Positions 37,097 through 47,969 of a stretch of 64,000 nt of DNA are shown piece after piece. How positions within the stretch are numbered: the first letter of the stretch is position 1; the number at the start of each line of letters is the position of its first letter. The stretch comes from Uloborus plumipes. Taxonomy: Eukaryota; Arthropoda; Arachnida; Araneae; Uloboridae. The position numbers were made by a program, and so were the translations under genes. Under the pieces are notes generated by a model, which ran no database searches, was not told where the DNA came from, and saw only the letters and a list, made by a program, of their open reading frames with translations. Where the stretch lies: contig JAXGGA010002346.1 in assembly GCA_038373865.1 (NCBI GenBank), forward strand, positions 1 to 64,000. The letters run 5' to 3'.

Positions 37097-37605
37097 ATTC
37101 ATTTACCACTACCACCGCTGTTGTAATCATGTGGCCTACCTGAACCGATCGCTTTCTCTCTTGAACTGGTTAGTTGGAATCGTTCGATCAACATTGGGGG
37201 ATTTTGCTACTGAGTACTTATTTATCACTACTACCTCTGTTGTAATCATGTGGCCTAACTGACTCAATCACTTTCTGTCTTGAACTGGTTAGTTGGAATC
37301 GTTCAATCGAAACTGGCTGATTTTGCTACTGAGTATTAAGATCACGTTATTTATTTACCACTACTACCTCTGGTGTAATCGTGTCGCCTACCTGAACCAA
37401 TCACTTTCTCTCTTGAACTAGTTAGTTGGAATCGTTCGATCAACATTGGCTGATTTTGCTACTGAGTATTAAGACCACGTTATTTATTTACCACTACTAA
37501 CTCTGTTGTAATCACGTGGCCTACCTGAACCAATCACTTTCTCTCTTGAACTGGTTAGTTGGAATCGTTCGATCGACATTGGCCAATTTGGCTACTGAGT
37601 AATTC
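37097..37605. repeat. Minisatellite, about four units of 120-137 bp
   Basis: Units start near 37099, 37221, 37352 and 37486. They share ACCACTACTACCTCTG, TGTAATCATGTGGCCTACC, AATCACTTTCTCTCTTGAAC, TTAGTTGGAATCGTTCGATC and TTTTGCTACTGAGTA. Identity is high, so expansion is fairly recent. The array begins about 20 bp after a KCNQ splice donor. Confidence 0.85.
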
Positions 37606-37812
37606 GATTCAATTTTTTTCACAATGCTTGTTAGAATTAAACTTTGCAGGTTCAGGCATTTTACTAATGCCCGGGCCTTTGCTTCTGGGCACACCATGAA
37701 AAGTTAAACATCAGACTACCTGATTAAAATCAACAACATTTATTTTAACACAACAAAAACTCAGGTTACACACGCGTGGTCTGATCTGATTTATACTTTA
37801 CACACATTCTAA

Positions 37813-38200
37813 AGGCCTTGTCACACGATGCAATGTGGAGCTACTCCAACTTGGAGCAATCCTCAATTTCGACCAACTCCAAGATTGTTTTCCTACTACG
37901 TCATCGTTGCTGCGCAGGGTTGCCGTGCAATATCGTCTGCTAGGAAATTTTTTCTATCCCGTTAAGCTGGCCACTCCTGATGGCGCCGATCTGTGACGAA
38001 GTTCTGCAGACCTCTCCTATTGGTCGGAAAAGCAATTCGGCTCAATTTTATCGCTCTGCACGCAAAATCTTGGACTAAATTGGACGAGCGTCGGACAATA
38101 GAAATGATGATGTCAGTGTTGGCCAAAGTAGTTGAGGCAAGTTGGTGTTGCCTGGAATTGGAGGGAATCGGGGGAAAAGTTGGATCGTGTGACAAGGCCT
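37813..38200. mobile_element. PIF/Harbinger-like MITE
   Basis: The ends AGGCCTTGTCACACGAT and ATCGTGTGACAAGGCCT are perfect inverted repeats. They are flanked by TAA at 37810-37812 and 38201-38203, matching the 3-bp TWA target duplication of this superfamily. The interior is GC-richer with no transposase. Confidence 0.75.
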
Positions 38201-38365
38201 TAATAGCTTTATAAAAAGGGGAAAAGATTTGTTGCCACTAAAAAATGTCAATCTTACAGATGTTGATTTGCAAATTATAATGAAAATGTTAACAATAAAT
38301 TTTGCAAAGTGCCATGCAAATAAAACGTAAAACAAATACTAAATAATTCCAAAACTTGTTCCAAC

Positions 38366-38507
38366 CAGGGACGTCATTTTGAATTTTTCCGAGGGGGGGG
38401 GAAAGGGTGCATACACAATGTAAAATTTTCCAAAAAAGTGGTCCAAACCACGCTTACCTATATGCCAATACATTGATTTTCCAAAGTCCCCCTAAATGAA
38501 GGGCCAG
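38366..38507 (-). mobile_element. hAT MITE family M1, copy 3 (reversed)
   Basis: It starts CAGGGACGTCATTT and ends AAATGAAGGGCCAG, the reverse orientation of copies at 29638, 30992 and 39993. A perfect 8-bp duplication GTTCCAAC lies at 38358-38365 and 38508-38515. It is 142 bp, the most diverged copy. Confidence 0.85.
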
Positions 38508-39164
38508 GTTCCAACAATGCTACTGTCGAGTCTTTTCCCATTCAATCAGATAAATTGAATTTTTGTTATGAAATCATATTAAAAATTCTGTAAAACCAGT
38601 AAATAGAAAGTTTACCAATTTTTATGTCGCACTTTTGCTTGTGTTCTTCTGGTTCTATCCACTTTTTTTAAATCAAAATATTTGATCAGTATAATTTTGA
38701 GAGCATTGTAACATGCTGAATAAAATACACTAAATTTTAAAAGTTGCTAAAAGTTACAACAATCAAAATCATTGGACAAAAATTAATTTAACAAAATCAA
38801 CAAAGAAAAGAAAAAATCCTATATGTTGCGATGAGATGAGATATCTTACCAATTGAATAATACATTTCTCATTCCTCGGCTTGCTGCTGATTTTTAATCC
38901 ACAGCATCACGCTAAAATTTTATTTATTGCACAATATTCAGCACTTATGCATAATGCACGAAATTTAGAAATTCTATTTCATAAGGCATTACTTGCGTAA
39001 TTAACAGCTGCTTATGATATAATACGAAAATTCTGTCTTTACATGACTAAATAACTTCTAAATTTTTTAGATATGAAGCGAATAATTCCTTCTCTCAAAA
39101 TACATTTACATAAAAAATATCATTCATATGTGCACATCAGAGTCAAAACATAATAACCCCCTAC

Positions 39165-39800
39165 TCAATGGCAAGCTGCGCCACCTTTTGAATTCAAAAC
39201 AACTACAATATGGACTCTATGAATTGTTGGTGAATGACTTGAGGCAGTTTGTACCAAATGTCTCAGCAGGGGACTTTCCAATTCAAAATATTCTGACATG
39301 GTGAAGTTTAATCTTTGAGCTGCATTTCTATGAAAACCCACACATATGCTTAATCGGATTATGATCTGGTGAGTTTTTGTGGCCTGGACATTAGTCATTA
39401 CTCATCGCTATGCTTCTCGAACCACTTTAACGCAATAGAAACCTGTGACATATGACGTTGTTGGTGTTGTTGGAAAGCTTCCATTTCGAGTAGGGAAGAC
39501 TGGCGCCATATAAGAGAGTAACTGATCTTCAAATAGGATCAGATAATCAGCACCTTTTAAGATGTATTCTACCAGTTCTCCCCCAAATAGGAGTACCAAA
39601 GAAGCCCATGAAAACTTCCACCTGAATATTGCTACCTGTAAAACCTACTTTTATAACACCTGTAGTACAAGAAGGGGAGCAACTGTTTGTATGGAATAAG
39701 ACATACCCTATGATGGCCAACGACGTAAAGAATGAGAAATAGCTATTCATCCGACCAGGTTACTTTGCTCTTTCACTTATTTATGATCCAGTCTCGATGC
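39165..39800 (-). pseudogene. Tc1-like transposase remnant
   Basis: The minus strand, read across several frames, gives SYFSFFTSLAIIGYVLFHTN, VEVFMGFFG (in the place of V-VWGCF) and IHLKRC. Further downstream are segments resembling the C-terminal third. Stops and shifts occur throughout. Family assignment rests on the order of these blocks and is moderate. Confidence 0.55.
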
Positions 39801-39992
39801 TCACTGTAGGCGTTGCGGACAATGAGACTTGTCCAACAGAAGCCTACTAGTGGGACATATGCTGCGCAGCAACATATTAAAGAGTTTATGCTGAACTGTG
39901 TGTACAAAACACTTGCACTGTGTTGGTATGTGTACTTACGTCACTGTCTGCAGCAAACAAACAATATACAGGAAATTCCAAACAAAACCAAT

Positions 39993-40167
39993 CAGGCCCG
40001 TCATTTAGGGGGTGCAGGCGGGGTCAATTGCCCCCCCCCCTCCTGACTTTGAGAAATTAATGTATTTACATATAAGTGGGCGTGGTTTTTGTTGTTTTCT
40101 GGTGAAATTGTATTGTGTTTTTACCCTTTGCCCCCCCCCCCTGGAAAAACTTGAAATGACGTCCCTG
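39993..40167 (+). mobile_element. hAT MITE family M1, copy 4
   Basis: It starts CAGGCCCGTCATTTAGG and ends GACGTCCCTG, nearly identical to the copy at 29638. A perfect 8-bp duplication AAACCAAT lies at 39985-39992 and 40168-40175. Confidence 0.9.
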
Positions 40168-40570
40168 AAACCAATATTTAAATGTATTTGAACTAAATTT
40201 CTTCAATGTGTGGTCAATGAATATTAGCCTTTTTAGATGCAGTTAAAATTTCTTTTCCATCCTGATATTAAAAAATTCATCACTTTTGAGTACATAGTTG
40301 TACTCAAATAATAATTTCAATTCACTTACAAAGATAAACAAAAGATGAGTACTGAAATTTCTTTTTTAACTTCATAACAACTAACCAATTCAATTCTGTG
40401 TGTAACTACGCATGTTATGTATTATACTGAAATATTTTCAATATTCTTACTGTCAAAGCTTCCTAACGTTGTTCAAAAAATAATGCATGTATTTTGCCTG
40501 CAGCACTGTATCTTATGCATTTTACTCTACACCTGGCACCCTCTTTTTTTTCTCTTCACGTATCTTCTAG

Positions 40571-40642
40571 CTTCCATTCTGGCTCATTCACGAGCATTAA
40601 GCTCAAAGACCGACTTGACCTTCCTCAAGGCTCGTCAGGCCT
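40571..40642 (+). CDS. KCNQ: KCNQ exon: 24-codon cassette after helix A
   Basis: The acceptor is cacgtatcttctag after a long pyrimidine tract, and the donor is CCT|GTAAGT. The 72-bp exon takes phase 2 in and gives phase 2 out, so it can be included or skipped without a frame change. It reads FHSGSFTSIKLKDRLDLPQG in frame after the PSPPA end of exon 36890, then SSGL. The S-F--IKLKDR part faintly recalls the spliced region after helix A in vertebrate KCNQs. Optional inclusion is inferred from phase only. Confidence 0.8.
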
Positions 40643-40871
40643 GTAAGTATGCTTCAACGACCTTTCTCGAACCTTATTTTCATGCATCTTGATAAATGTT
40701 GACTCGGGACTCATTCCTAAAAAGCATGCTTTGTATTCTAATGCTCAGTATCTGTTCTATGCTTCAGAATATGTGTTGATTTAATCATAAGGTCATACTG
40801 TTGTTCAATTTACCATCCTATAAGGGAACTAATCCACAGCACCAGAAAATTAACGAAAAATGAAGCAGAAC

Positions 40872-41260
40872 ATATCGCACCCTTGCTACATAAGTGCCAC
40901 AACTCAAAAAACTACGTTTTTCAGGAATTGCAAAAAACTTCCCGGGCTGACTAGGTACATTTTAGTATTTTTGAATTTGTCAATATACAGACTGATACAT
41001 CTCAAACTATGATCGTTAGTTACGCACGTTACTCTACGACGGCTGGACGAAACTCAAGATGTGGCATTTCAGTGGAAGGGGTCCTATGCATCTTGATAAC
41101 AACAAAACGGCCTGATTGTTTTTTTGGCAGTTGATTTTTCAATGCAACTTCTGGCTCTTTTGAAGATTGATAGAGACGTGTAAACTACGTCTAATGACGG
41201 TCATAACTCAGAAATTACAATATTTGGGGTTGTGGCACTTTTGTAGCAAGGGAGCGATAT
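40872..41260. mobile_element. Inverted-repeat MITE
   Basis: ATATCGCACCCTTGCTACAT, then AAGTGCCACAAC, is mirrored by GTTGTGGCACTTTTGTAGC then AAGGGAGCGATAT ending at 41260, about 34 bp with few mismatches. The word CATAACTCAGAAA/CACAACTCAAAAA appears near both ends. Confidence 0.7.
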
Positions 41261-41387
41261 TATACATTTCCATCTCTTTCAGTTTCTATTCAACTGATAT
41301 ACGACTGAATCAAGAGTTGAAAATGTTGAATGTTTTCGTCTCTGACAATGTTTTCAATTCTAAAGGGCACGCACAATTCAATTCTAC

Positions 41388-41722
41388 CACACACGCTCTG
41401 GAAAAACCGAAGGAGTTACTCGAGGAAATCCTCCTTGAGCAAATCCTCTTTGTGTGTATGGTGAATTCTGTTGAGATATTCCTGCGGATCTCCGAACCCC
41501 TCTCTATTAAGGTTTTCCTCAAGGAATTCCTCTGAGGTTTTCCTCAAGCCCGATCGCACTGTGTGGATGGGTAGAAGGCTAGCCATCGAATATTCCTGTA
41601 GCATCTTGGACCTGAGGAAATCCTTAAGGCCGGCCTTCGGATTTTCCGGAGCATGTGAAGACCTACTATTTCGAGGTTTTCCTCAAGAAAAGCCTTCGGG
41701 TTTTCGGGAGCGTGTGGGGGAG
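41388..41722. repeat. Foldback-like inverted repeat rich in CCTCAAGG modules
   Basis: CACACACGCTCTGGAAAAAC, then CGAAGGAGTTACTCGAGG, is mirrored by CCTCAAGAAAAGCCTTCGG then GTTTTCGGGAGCGTGTGGG. Between them, alternating GAGGAAATCCT, TTCCTCAAGG and GAGGTTTTCCTC motifs can pair with one another at several registers. Confidence 0.55.
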
Positions 41723-42229
41723 CCCTTAAGACAACAAGTAAAAATTCACCATTAAATATAGTTGCTGGTAATAGCGTATATGGATATCACAAGACCGGAA
41801 TCTGGAAATGTTCAATTATAGAGTGAGAAAAAGTATCTATTCTTTTATGGTAAAATTTCAAACCACACTAGTCCAACCAACACATTAAGCTGTAAGTTAC
41901 AACCACTGAGCTAGGGCCAAGGCGAAAATACATGCAATATGCCACCGGCTCGGTTAATCCATGTTAATTTCACAGTAGCAGCCAATTTTTTGGCACTCTT
42001 AGCTTCTATGAAATGATATCTGTCCCAGCTCGGTTACTTCCTACTACAGACTGACGAGTTCTAAAAAGAACAGAACTTCAGTATCTGAATGGAATTAAAG
42101 ACAGTTCAATGCATTGTACGGGCAGCAATCGGTACAAAGTACATTTGTGCTGTTTCGAATTGAATATGTATCAAAAATTTGTAGACTGCTGTCAGCCAGC
42201 ATTTTTTTTCTCCAGCCCAAAACTTTCTA

Positions 42230-42959
42230 CAGGGTGCGCCACAGAAACTTACTTTTTTGAAAAAATTCCTGCGCGGTGAGTTGGCTGCGTAGAAGGCCGA
42301 GAGTGGGCGCATTTGGAGCGGGAAATCTCCAAGTTTTGTTTTCCCTTTAATCAGTCGCCATCATGCTATGGTCAAAAGAACAGCGCGCCTTAACTGTCGA
42401 AAGCTACTGTTCGAACGGCCGTGAATGCAGTTCGGTACAGGACCATCATCGAAGAATTCTTTCTTCCCAGCCTCGAAGAAATGAACATTAGGGACGTGTG
42501 GTTTTAGCAAGATGGAGCCACAGCACACACAGCACGAGATTCAATGAATTTGTTGCGACAACATTTCCACGACCACCTCATCTCTCTCAGAGGCGATCTC
42601 TCATGGCCAGCAAGCTCCCCAGAATTGGCGCCGTGCGATTTTTTTATGGGGTTATTTGAAATCCCTGGTTTATGTTGATCGACCACGCAAAATAGCTCAC
42701 CTCAAGAATAACATTCGCGACGAAATTGCCAACATACCAATTGATATGCTGCAAAGAGTGCTCACAAACTTTAAAAATCGTCCTTATCAGTGCATGCTCA
42801 ATGGGGGTCATCATTTAACCAATGTCATTTTCAAGACTAAATGAAAAAAAAAAAAAATGGAATATTGTATTCTCAAATAAAAAAAGAATTAAAACAATAA
42901 CTTAAGTAGTTTTGTTTTTATTGACATTTCAAAAAAGTAAGTTTCTCTGGCGCACCCTG
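42230..42959 (+). mobile_element. Deletion derivative of a Tc1/mariner-type transposon
   Basis: Inverted repeats of 33 bp (CAGGGTGCGCCACAGAAACT start) have one mismatch and are flanked by TA at 42228-42229 and 42960-42961. Inside, LWSKEQRALTVESYCSNGR (from about 42363) resembles the transposase N-terminus. After a junction it passes to QDGATAHTA, then WPASSPELAPCDFF, then the end NNIRDEIANIPIDMLQRV and NGGHHLTNVIFK. Stops and a shift (near 42508 and 42660) break the frame. Most of the catalytic middle is gone. The element is 730 bp. Confidence 0.85.
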
Positions 42960-44047
42960 TACTAGCTCAAGTGCTTGTTCAACTGAAAGGTAACTAAAGC
43001 TGAAAATGAAACATTTGTTCATTCAATTCTTATAACTAATGGATAGTGGCGAAAGTCATCATTTATGCAACGTAGTTCAAACCAAACACCATTTTTAAAA
43101 AATCAGGCGTCTCTCAGTAAGATACAATCATACCTTATTTACACTCATTTTAGCTAAATGTTCATGCAGAAATAAACGAGACTTCTTTACCGAATAACTT
43201 TTCTAACATCAGCTACAGCTCTTTCTTTCCTAAGTGGCTTGAGTTCCAATTTTTCTTTTCAAATATATTTTACATCTTTTTTCTCTGGAGAGAAGAACTA
43301 GTGCATATGAAAACCGATGACATTCATTCCCTCAAACATTTAGACATTATGCTTCAGTATAGCGTTATGATTCAGATAATTGATTTCATCATTTGCATTT
43401 GCGTAACAAGTGTTTTTTTCAAAAATGTTAGTTAGGGCAGTTCTATTTAATAAAAATAAAAGTGAAATTAGAAATGTATTTATTATATTTATTTAGTACT
43501 TTTTAAAGGCTATGTTTAAGATGTGTGCATCAATTGTGTTTTCTAAATGTAAAGAAAATATAACTTATTTGCTATCTTTACTGCCTTAAAACCTCTTATC
43601 AACCTAAGTGAACAACTTGCTTGCTTTTTAGTTTTGGAAAACAATTTTGTTTAATTTTTACAATGCAGTGCTACAATTAGTGAAACAAACTGTTTATGTT
43701 TTTAATGAATTTTTCTGTTAGGGTGGTACAGAAACACCCGTTACACTCCAATGTACGACATAAAGAGGGGATATACACACCCACACATATAAACAGGGTG
43801 TTCAAAAAATCTGCCTTCTAACTATATATAAAATACTAGTTGCCAATACCCTAAGCTAATCGAAGCAAAGTTTCTGACATAATTGCTTGATTGTATGTGT
43901 TAGACATTGTGACGATTTTAAACAACTCAAAGCTTACGAATAAAATTACAGTGAGATAGTTTCGAAAATTTTAACAGGAAACACCCACTTTTTCCTTGAA
44001 CAAATTGATCAGCATATTCTATTGAGACACCACGAAGGGAGTTGGAA

Positions 44048-44539
44048 CAATGGGGGAGTTTCCTTCAGTCAAAAGTACTACTTTTTGTTACTGAAATTGA
44101 TAGAATGATATAAAAAAACAACATGGACCCGGAAAACACTTTAATTTTCCCAACAGTTTATTTTTTATTATTTTTTTTAAATACCCTATCTTGAAAACGG
44201 GGCGTGGTTTTTGTGACGTCAGTGGTGCACCTAACAGCTCTCTTTCCAATAATAACACCATTTTGCTTGACTTGAGTTGTCCAATCGCAGGAATCGGTGA
44301 TGTCACGACCTTCGTCATCTCACTGCAACCAATTAGATTTCGCACCACACTTACGTGCACCACTGACGTCATGCGCAGTTGTTTGATTTTTTTTTCAGAA
44401 TAGCATCTGCGCACCGGTTAAAATAATTCATAAAAAATATATAACTGTGTCAAAAAATAAAAAAAATGGTCAATTCCTATGTTTTGAAGCATGCTCTTTC
44501 AGAAAAAAATACTTTTGAAATTTCGGAAACTCCCCATTG
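44048..44539. mobile_element. MITE with CAATGGGGGAGTTTCC ends
   Basis: CAATGGGGGAGTTTCC (44048) is mirrored by GGAAACTCCCCATTG (to 44539) with one base difference. The interior holds two inverted GTGACGTCAGTGGTGCAC and GTGCACCACTGACGTCA-type blocks near 44212 and 44358. No transposase is seen. Confidence 0.7.
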
Positions 44540-44730
44540 GCTTGTAACTAAATTTTCCCGCCTAATGCCTTTCCTAGGAACATTATCATGAATTCATGAC
44601 AAAGCAAGGTAGGAGGAGCTTTGACTTACTTGCATAATTCACAGAACTAGACAGCAGTAGAAGCACCAATCACAGAACATCACGTGCAAAGCATAACTTG
44701 TGGGAAATTCCTCTTTTGTGTTGTCATTGA

Positions 44731-45016
44731 CAGGGGCGCCCCGAACTGAAATTTTTGGGAGGATGAAAATCATCAATTTGCCGAATGTTAAAATACAAGC
44801 ATGCACACTGGTCGTACATGAATAACAATTAGTGAGAAAAAACATTAAAAAAACAATTCAAAAAAAATAAAAAGAACAAACAATCTCAATGTTGCAATAT
44901 TGACTTCAAATTGCCGAATCGTCAGAATTGATTCCGAAAATCGGCAAGATGTGCCGATTACGGAAATTATTGGAGGTCACAGTGAGCTCCAGTGACCTCC
45001 CATCGGGGAGCTCCTG
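44731..45016. mobile_element. hAT MITE, family M2, copy 2
   Basis: The ends CAGGGGCGCCCCGAACTG and CCCATCGGGGAGCTCCTG match copy 1 (19780) in the opposite orientation. The 8-bp flanks GTCATTGA and GTCATTAA differ at one base. The unit is 286 bp. Confidence 0.8.
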
Positions 45017-45373
45017 GTCATTAATCTTTCATGGTGCTCTTATCTGCATGTGTTTTATGCTTGCAGTTTTTGTCATACGCCAATCGTACCAGTCCGCGTT
45101 TTCAATACGTTGATCAATTCTCACGAAAGAACAGTGGGTGTTGTCATTCGAAAGTTTTGAAATTGTCTCAATGTAGCCATATCTGTGCTGTTTGCAATCA
45201 TCATAGTAATAAGCGCATACCTTCAAATTTTGGTTCGATTGGATAGGATACTTACGTTTCATATATATTGAGAATTTTTATTTATTTATTTATTTATTTT
45301 GGACCATCTTTTACGCAGATATAGCAAAAATGCTTTTTAATTGAATTCTTTAATTTAAACTATAATTTTGCAG

Positions 45374-45600
45374 ATTCAAGCACAACACGTCTTTCGTGAG
45401 TCGACTCTCAACTATACGGAGACACAAAACTCAGGGCTCATCACAGGGACATCCCCCTCTCACCAGAGGGCGCTATGACTCAACTACGTCGAATGATTTC
45501 GTTGGTACATCTAAAACGCCGTCTGGTGGCACTGGGAGTAATTACGCAGACGATGGAACCGGGAAAGACGTGTCAGACAATTCGAAGCGAAATTCAGATG
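45374..45600 (+). CDS. KCNQ: KCNQ exon: cytoplasmic linker between helices A and B
   Basis: The acceptor is taattttgcag and the donor GATG|GTAAAG. One base completes the split codon, 75 codons follow and one base remains (phase 1). It reads FKHNTSFVSRLSTIRRHKTQ, which I recall as conserved in arthropod KCNQ. A Ser/Thr/Gly/Asp-rich low-complexity tail follows, ending SDNSKRNSD. The many Ser/Thr residues next to Arg/Lys are possible phosphorylation sites. The frame joins both to 40571-40642 and, if that is skipped, directly to 36890-37074. The donor is weaker than the others here. Confidence 0.88.
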
Positions 45601-46832
45601 GTAAAGGTGTTACTGATGAATCGCGGTTATTTTTTCTTGTGAATATTTTTTATGAATATGAATTTTAAAAACGATTACCTATTCAGAAAACTAAAAATTT
45701 TCACTAAAAATTCGAGAGTGTCAGAATAGATTTACGTTTTTTAAATGCATTTCAAAGGAATTCATTGAAATTATTTTCAAAATAAGCGATTTTACTAGGC
45801 TTTTAACTTTTAAACAAAAGCTTAATATTTTTTTTACCAGAGTACAATTTATTTTTTCTAAATTTATGCACGAAATGATTGTTTAACTTTCAGGTAAATT
45901 TGAGGTGTTTCAGAAAATGAAACTAAATTATGGGTGATGTTACAAAGTAATTAAATGACTATACTTGATTCATTGGGTAGCTACTTCAGCTATTTTCGTG
46001 TTGAGGTCATCTAATGTCGCTCTAAGTAAAAGCAATAAATCTCCATTCGCGTCATTGGACTTTATAAATTAGAAATGAAGTTTCAAAGCATTGTTCATTG
46101 CGTATGCAAAAGGTTTGTGTACAGGTTTCAAAAATGTCCTTGATTTCTTGTACATTAAGTTGATGAATTTTTGTATATTATCAGATTTTAAACAAAGATT
46201 ACATAATGGCATTGTTTGTCCTTACAAGTCCAATGCTATACTTGATCAGAAAGAATAATCAGAATATTGCCTGCCTACAAGTGAAGTATTTTTCTGGAAA
46301 AATGAAATGCGATATAGTCCTTGAGACTGTTCTCATTTATGTCCTTTTTAGAAATAGAAACGAAATTTTTTGGAACACAATTTGAAAGTTGAACCGATCA
46401 TAATAAATATGCAAAACCCTGTGATGTACTAAAATTGATCGAAAAGAAAAAGAAACTCTTAATCATGCCTTATGTTTGCGGTCAGTACTCATGGTAGCTA
46501 ATACAATTAGGTTTCGCTACGAAAATGAAAATTACTACGTAATAAATAGGAAGTAAAGAGGAACATTCTTTCGTTGTTTGGTGCATTTAAGAACTTCAAT
46601 TAGATGTATATATTTTATAATTGTTAGTCTTGAAGCATTGTTATGTGCAATAGATGTTCATTTCTGCATGTTTGTTTTGCTGATGTTGTTTACAATTACT
46701 GTTTTATACATACGGCGTAGTGCTTAACAGCATGGTATCTGTTGAATCATCGATAACTTTCCTTTTGCCTATTTTGTGTTTTGTATGTATTGTTTCTCCC
46801 GTCTTTTACTACACCTGCCGTGTACTACCCAG
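45601..46832 (+). other. KCNQ: KCNQ intron (1.2 kb)
   Basis: This is AT-rich sequence between the linker exon and the cysteine-containing exon candidate. I see no repeat element, RNA gene or further exon in it. Confidence 0.65.
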
Positions 46833-46964
46833 AATGCATTGTGGACTGCGGTGACGTCACGACCACGCCCAAAGGCCTGTGCAACATGCTGCAGAAAGAG
46901 TTCAGCTGCCCTCCCTACGTGGCACTGTCTCCGGCGTTTCTGTCCTCAGATCAAACATCCCCAG
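46833..46964 (+). CDS. KCNQ: Candidate KCNQ exon with cysteine-containing segment
   Basis: It follows an acceptor (gtgtactacccag) after a pyrimidine-rich run. It needs phase 1 in, which is what exon 45374-45600 gives, making a Glu at the join. It reads CIVDCGDVTTTPKGLCNML, QKEFSCPPYVALSPAFL and SSDQTSP. Third positions are strongly G/C in an AT-rich setting, as in the other exons. The 3' end is uncertain: CAG|GTTGGC at 46964 (used here, phase 1) or GCG|GTAAAA at 46971 (phase 2). I know no such segment in other KCNQ proteins. It could be a lineage-specific insert or an alternative exon. Confidence 0.6.
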
Positions 46965-47969
46965 GTTGGCGGTAAAAAACAACTCAGCACTACTCACTCA
47001 ATGAGCACTTTCTTTCAAACCGATTTCAAATTGGCCTGAGCGTTAAGAAATTTAACATGCAATAGAAATGTTTCCTTCTAAAATATTACATTTTAAAAGT
47101 ACTTTTACTGTTTTTATTTTTCGATCATTAAGACAAACACTATGTCAAGCGTTCGCTCAGTTTCACAAGAAAAATATGAAATTCTTATTTTGAATAATTA
47201 TTTTTTTGAAACAAAAAGTTAAAGTGCTCAATTTTTCATAATTATTTCTTTATTTTTTTTTCTCCTTATTTCATTTTTAACAATTCATTTTAAATACACA
47301 TCTAAAAGTAAGTGGAATATATTCAGTGAGCTTTAGAAAACTGATGGGGGGAGCAGATTGGTTCCTGAGGCATTTGAAATTTCAAATTATATATAACATT
47401 GTTTTCGTTTACATCTGTTAAAATAAGATTGCCTGATCCAAATTAATTTCTAAATGCCTTATAAGATTCTTATTTAATAAAACATTTGATAAGACTCCAA
47501 AATGTTTTAGAAAATCAGCAACGCTCATTTTCATGCTATATCGAGTCAGGGATATTCTGTAGTATTTTTTGGGCTTTAGTTGGTATACCGATGTAGCATG
47601 CGAACTATACGTTCAGTTAGTTCGTCGCACTATATTGTCGTAAATGACCATTCATTTTAGATGTTTCGAGCTTTGTGAAGTACTTGCCTAGATACTTAAA
47701 GATATATTATGAAAGCTTAGTGGTGCAAATGCAAATACTAGTGCAAAAATGACTACCAGCAATAGAATACAGAGCTAGGCTGGTTTTAGTTAATTTATCA
47801 ACACCCAAGAAAGATTAAGAGCAATGTTAAAACTATTCATCCCAACAGTTGCTTTCGGTATACTATTCCAAATGCCTACATCTGCAGCCTAGTAACTCGA
47901 TTGAAGTAGTAGTTCAAGAGCTAGCAACGTCGAAAGAACAAGAATTTTAAGACGTCAGGCTCTTTAATA

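Larger units (their letters stand above)
37075..40570 (+). other. KCNQ: KCNQ intron (3.5 kb)
   Basis: It contains a minisatellite right after the donor, a PIF/Harbinger-like MITE, two hAT MITEs of one family in opposite orientation and a dead Tc1 transposase, listed separately. The stretch 38520-39160 is AT-rich with no gene seen. Confidence 0.85.
40643..45373 (+). other. KCNQ: KCNQ intron (4.7 kb)
   Basis: It contains an inverted-repeat MITE, a foldback-like block, a deletion derivative of a DDE transposon, and two further MITEs, listed separately. The stretch 42960-44040 has no gene. At about 43795 there is a transposon-end-like sequence (ACAGGGTGTTCAAAAAATCTG). A (TTTAT)n tract lies at about 45276-45300, 75 bp before the acceptor. 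Confidence 0.85.

Noticed and set aside
41167..41535. 122-codon frame on the + strand
   Set aside because: It runs across the end of a MITE and into a foldback repeat. There is no protein-like pattern.
41870..42040. Minus-strand A-box-like TAGCTCAGTGG with a weak B box (GGTTGGACTAG), a possible further SINE
   Set aside because: The B box is poor and no second copy or target duplication was found in the window.
44088..44414. 108-codon frame on the minus strand
   Set aside because: It lies wholly inside the MITE at 44048-44539, with no motif.
45601..45668. Read-through of the linker exon past the GTAAAG donor to a stop at 45668
   Set aside because: Residues after the donor (RLFFLVNIFYEYEF) look intronic, and the phase fits a downstream exon. 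A short isoform ending here cannot be excluded.
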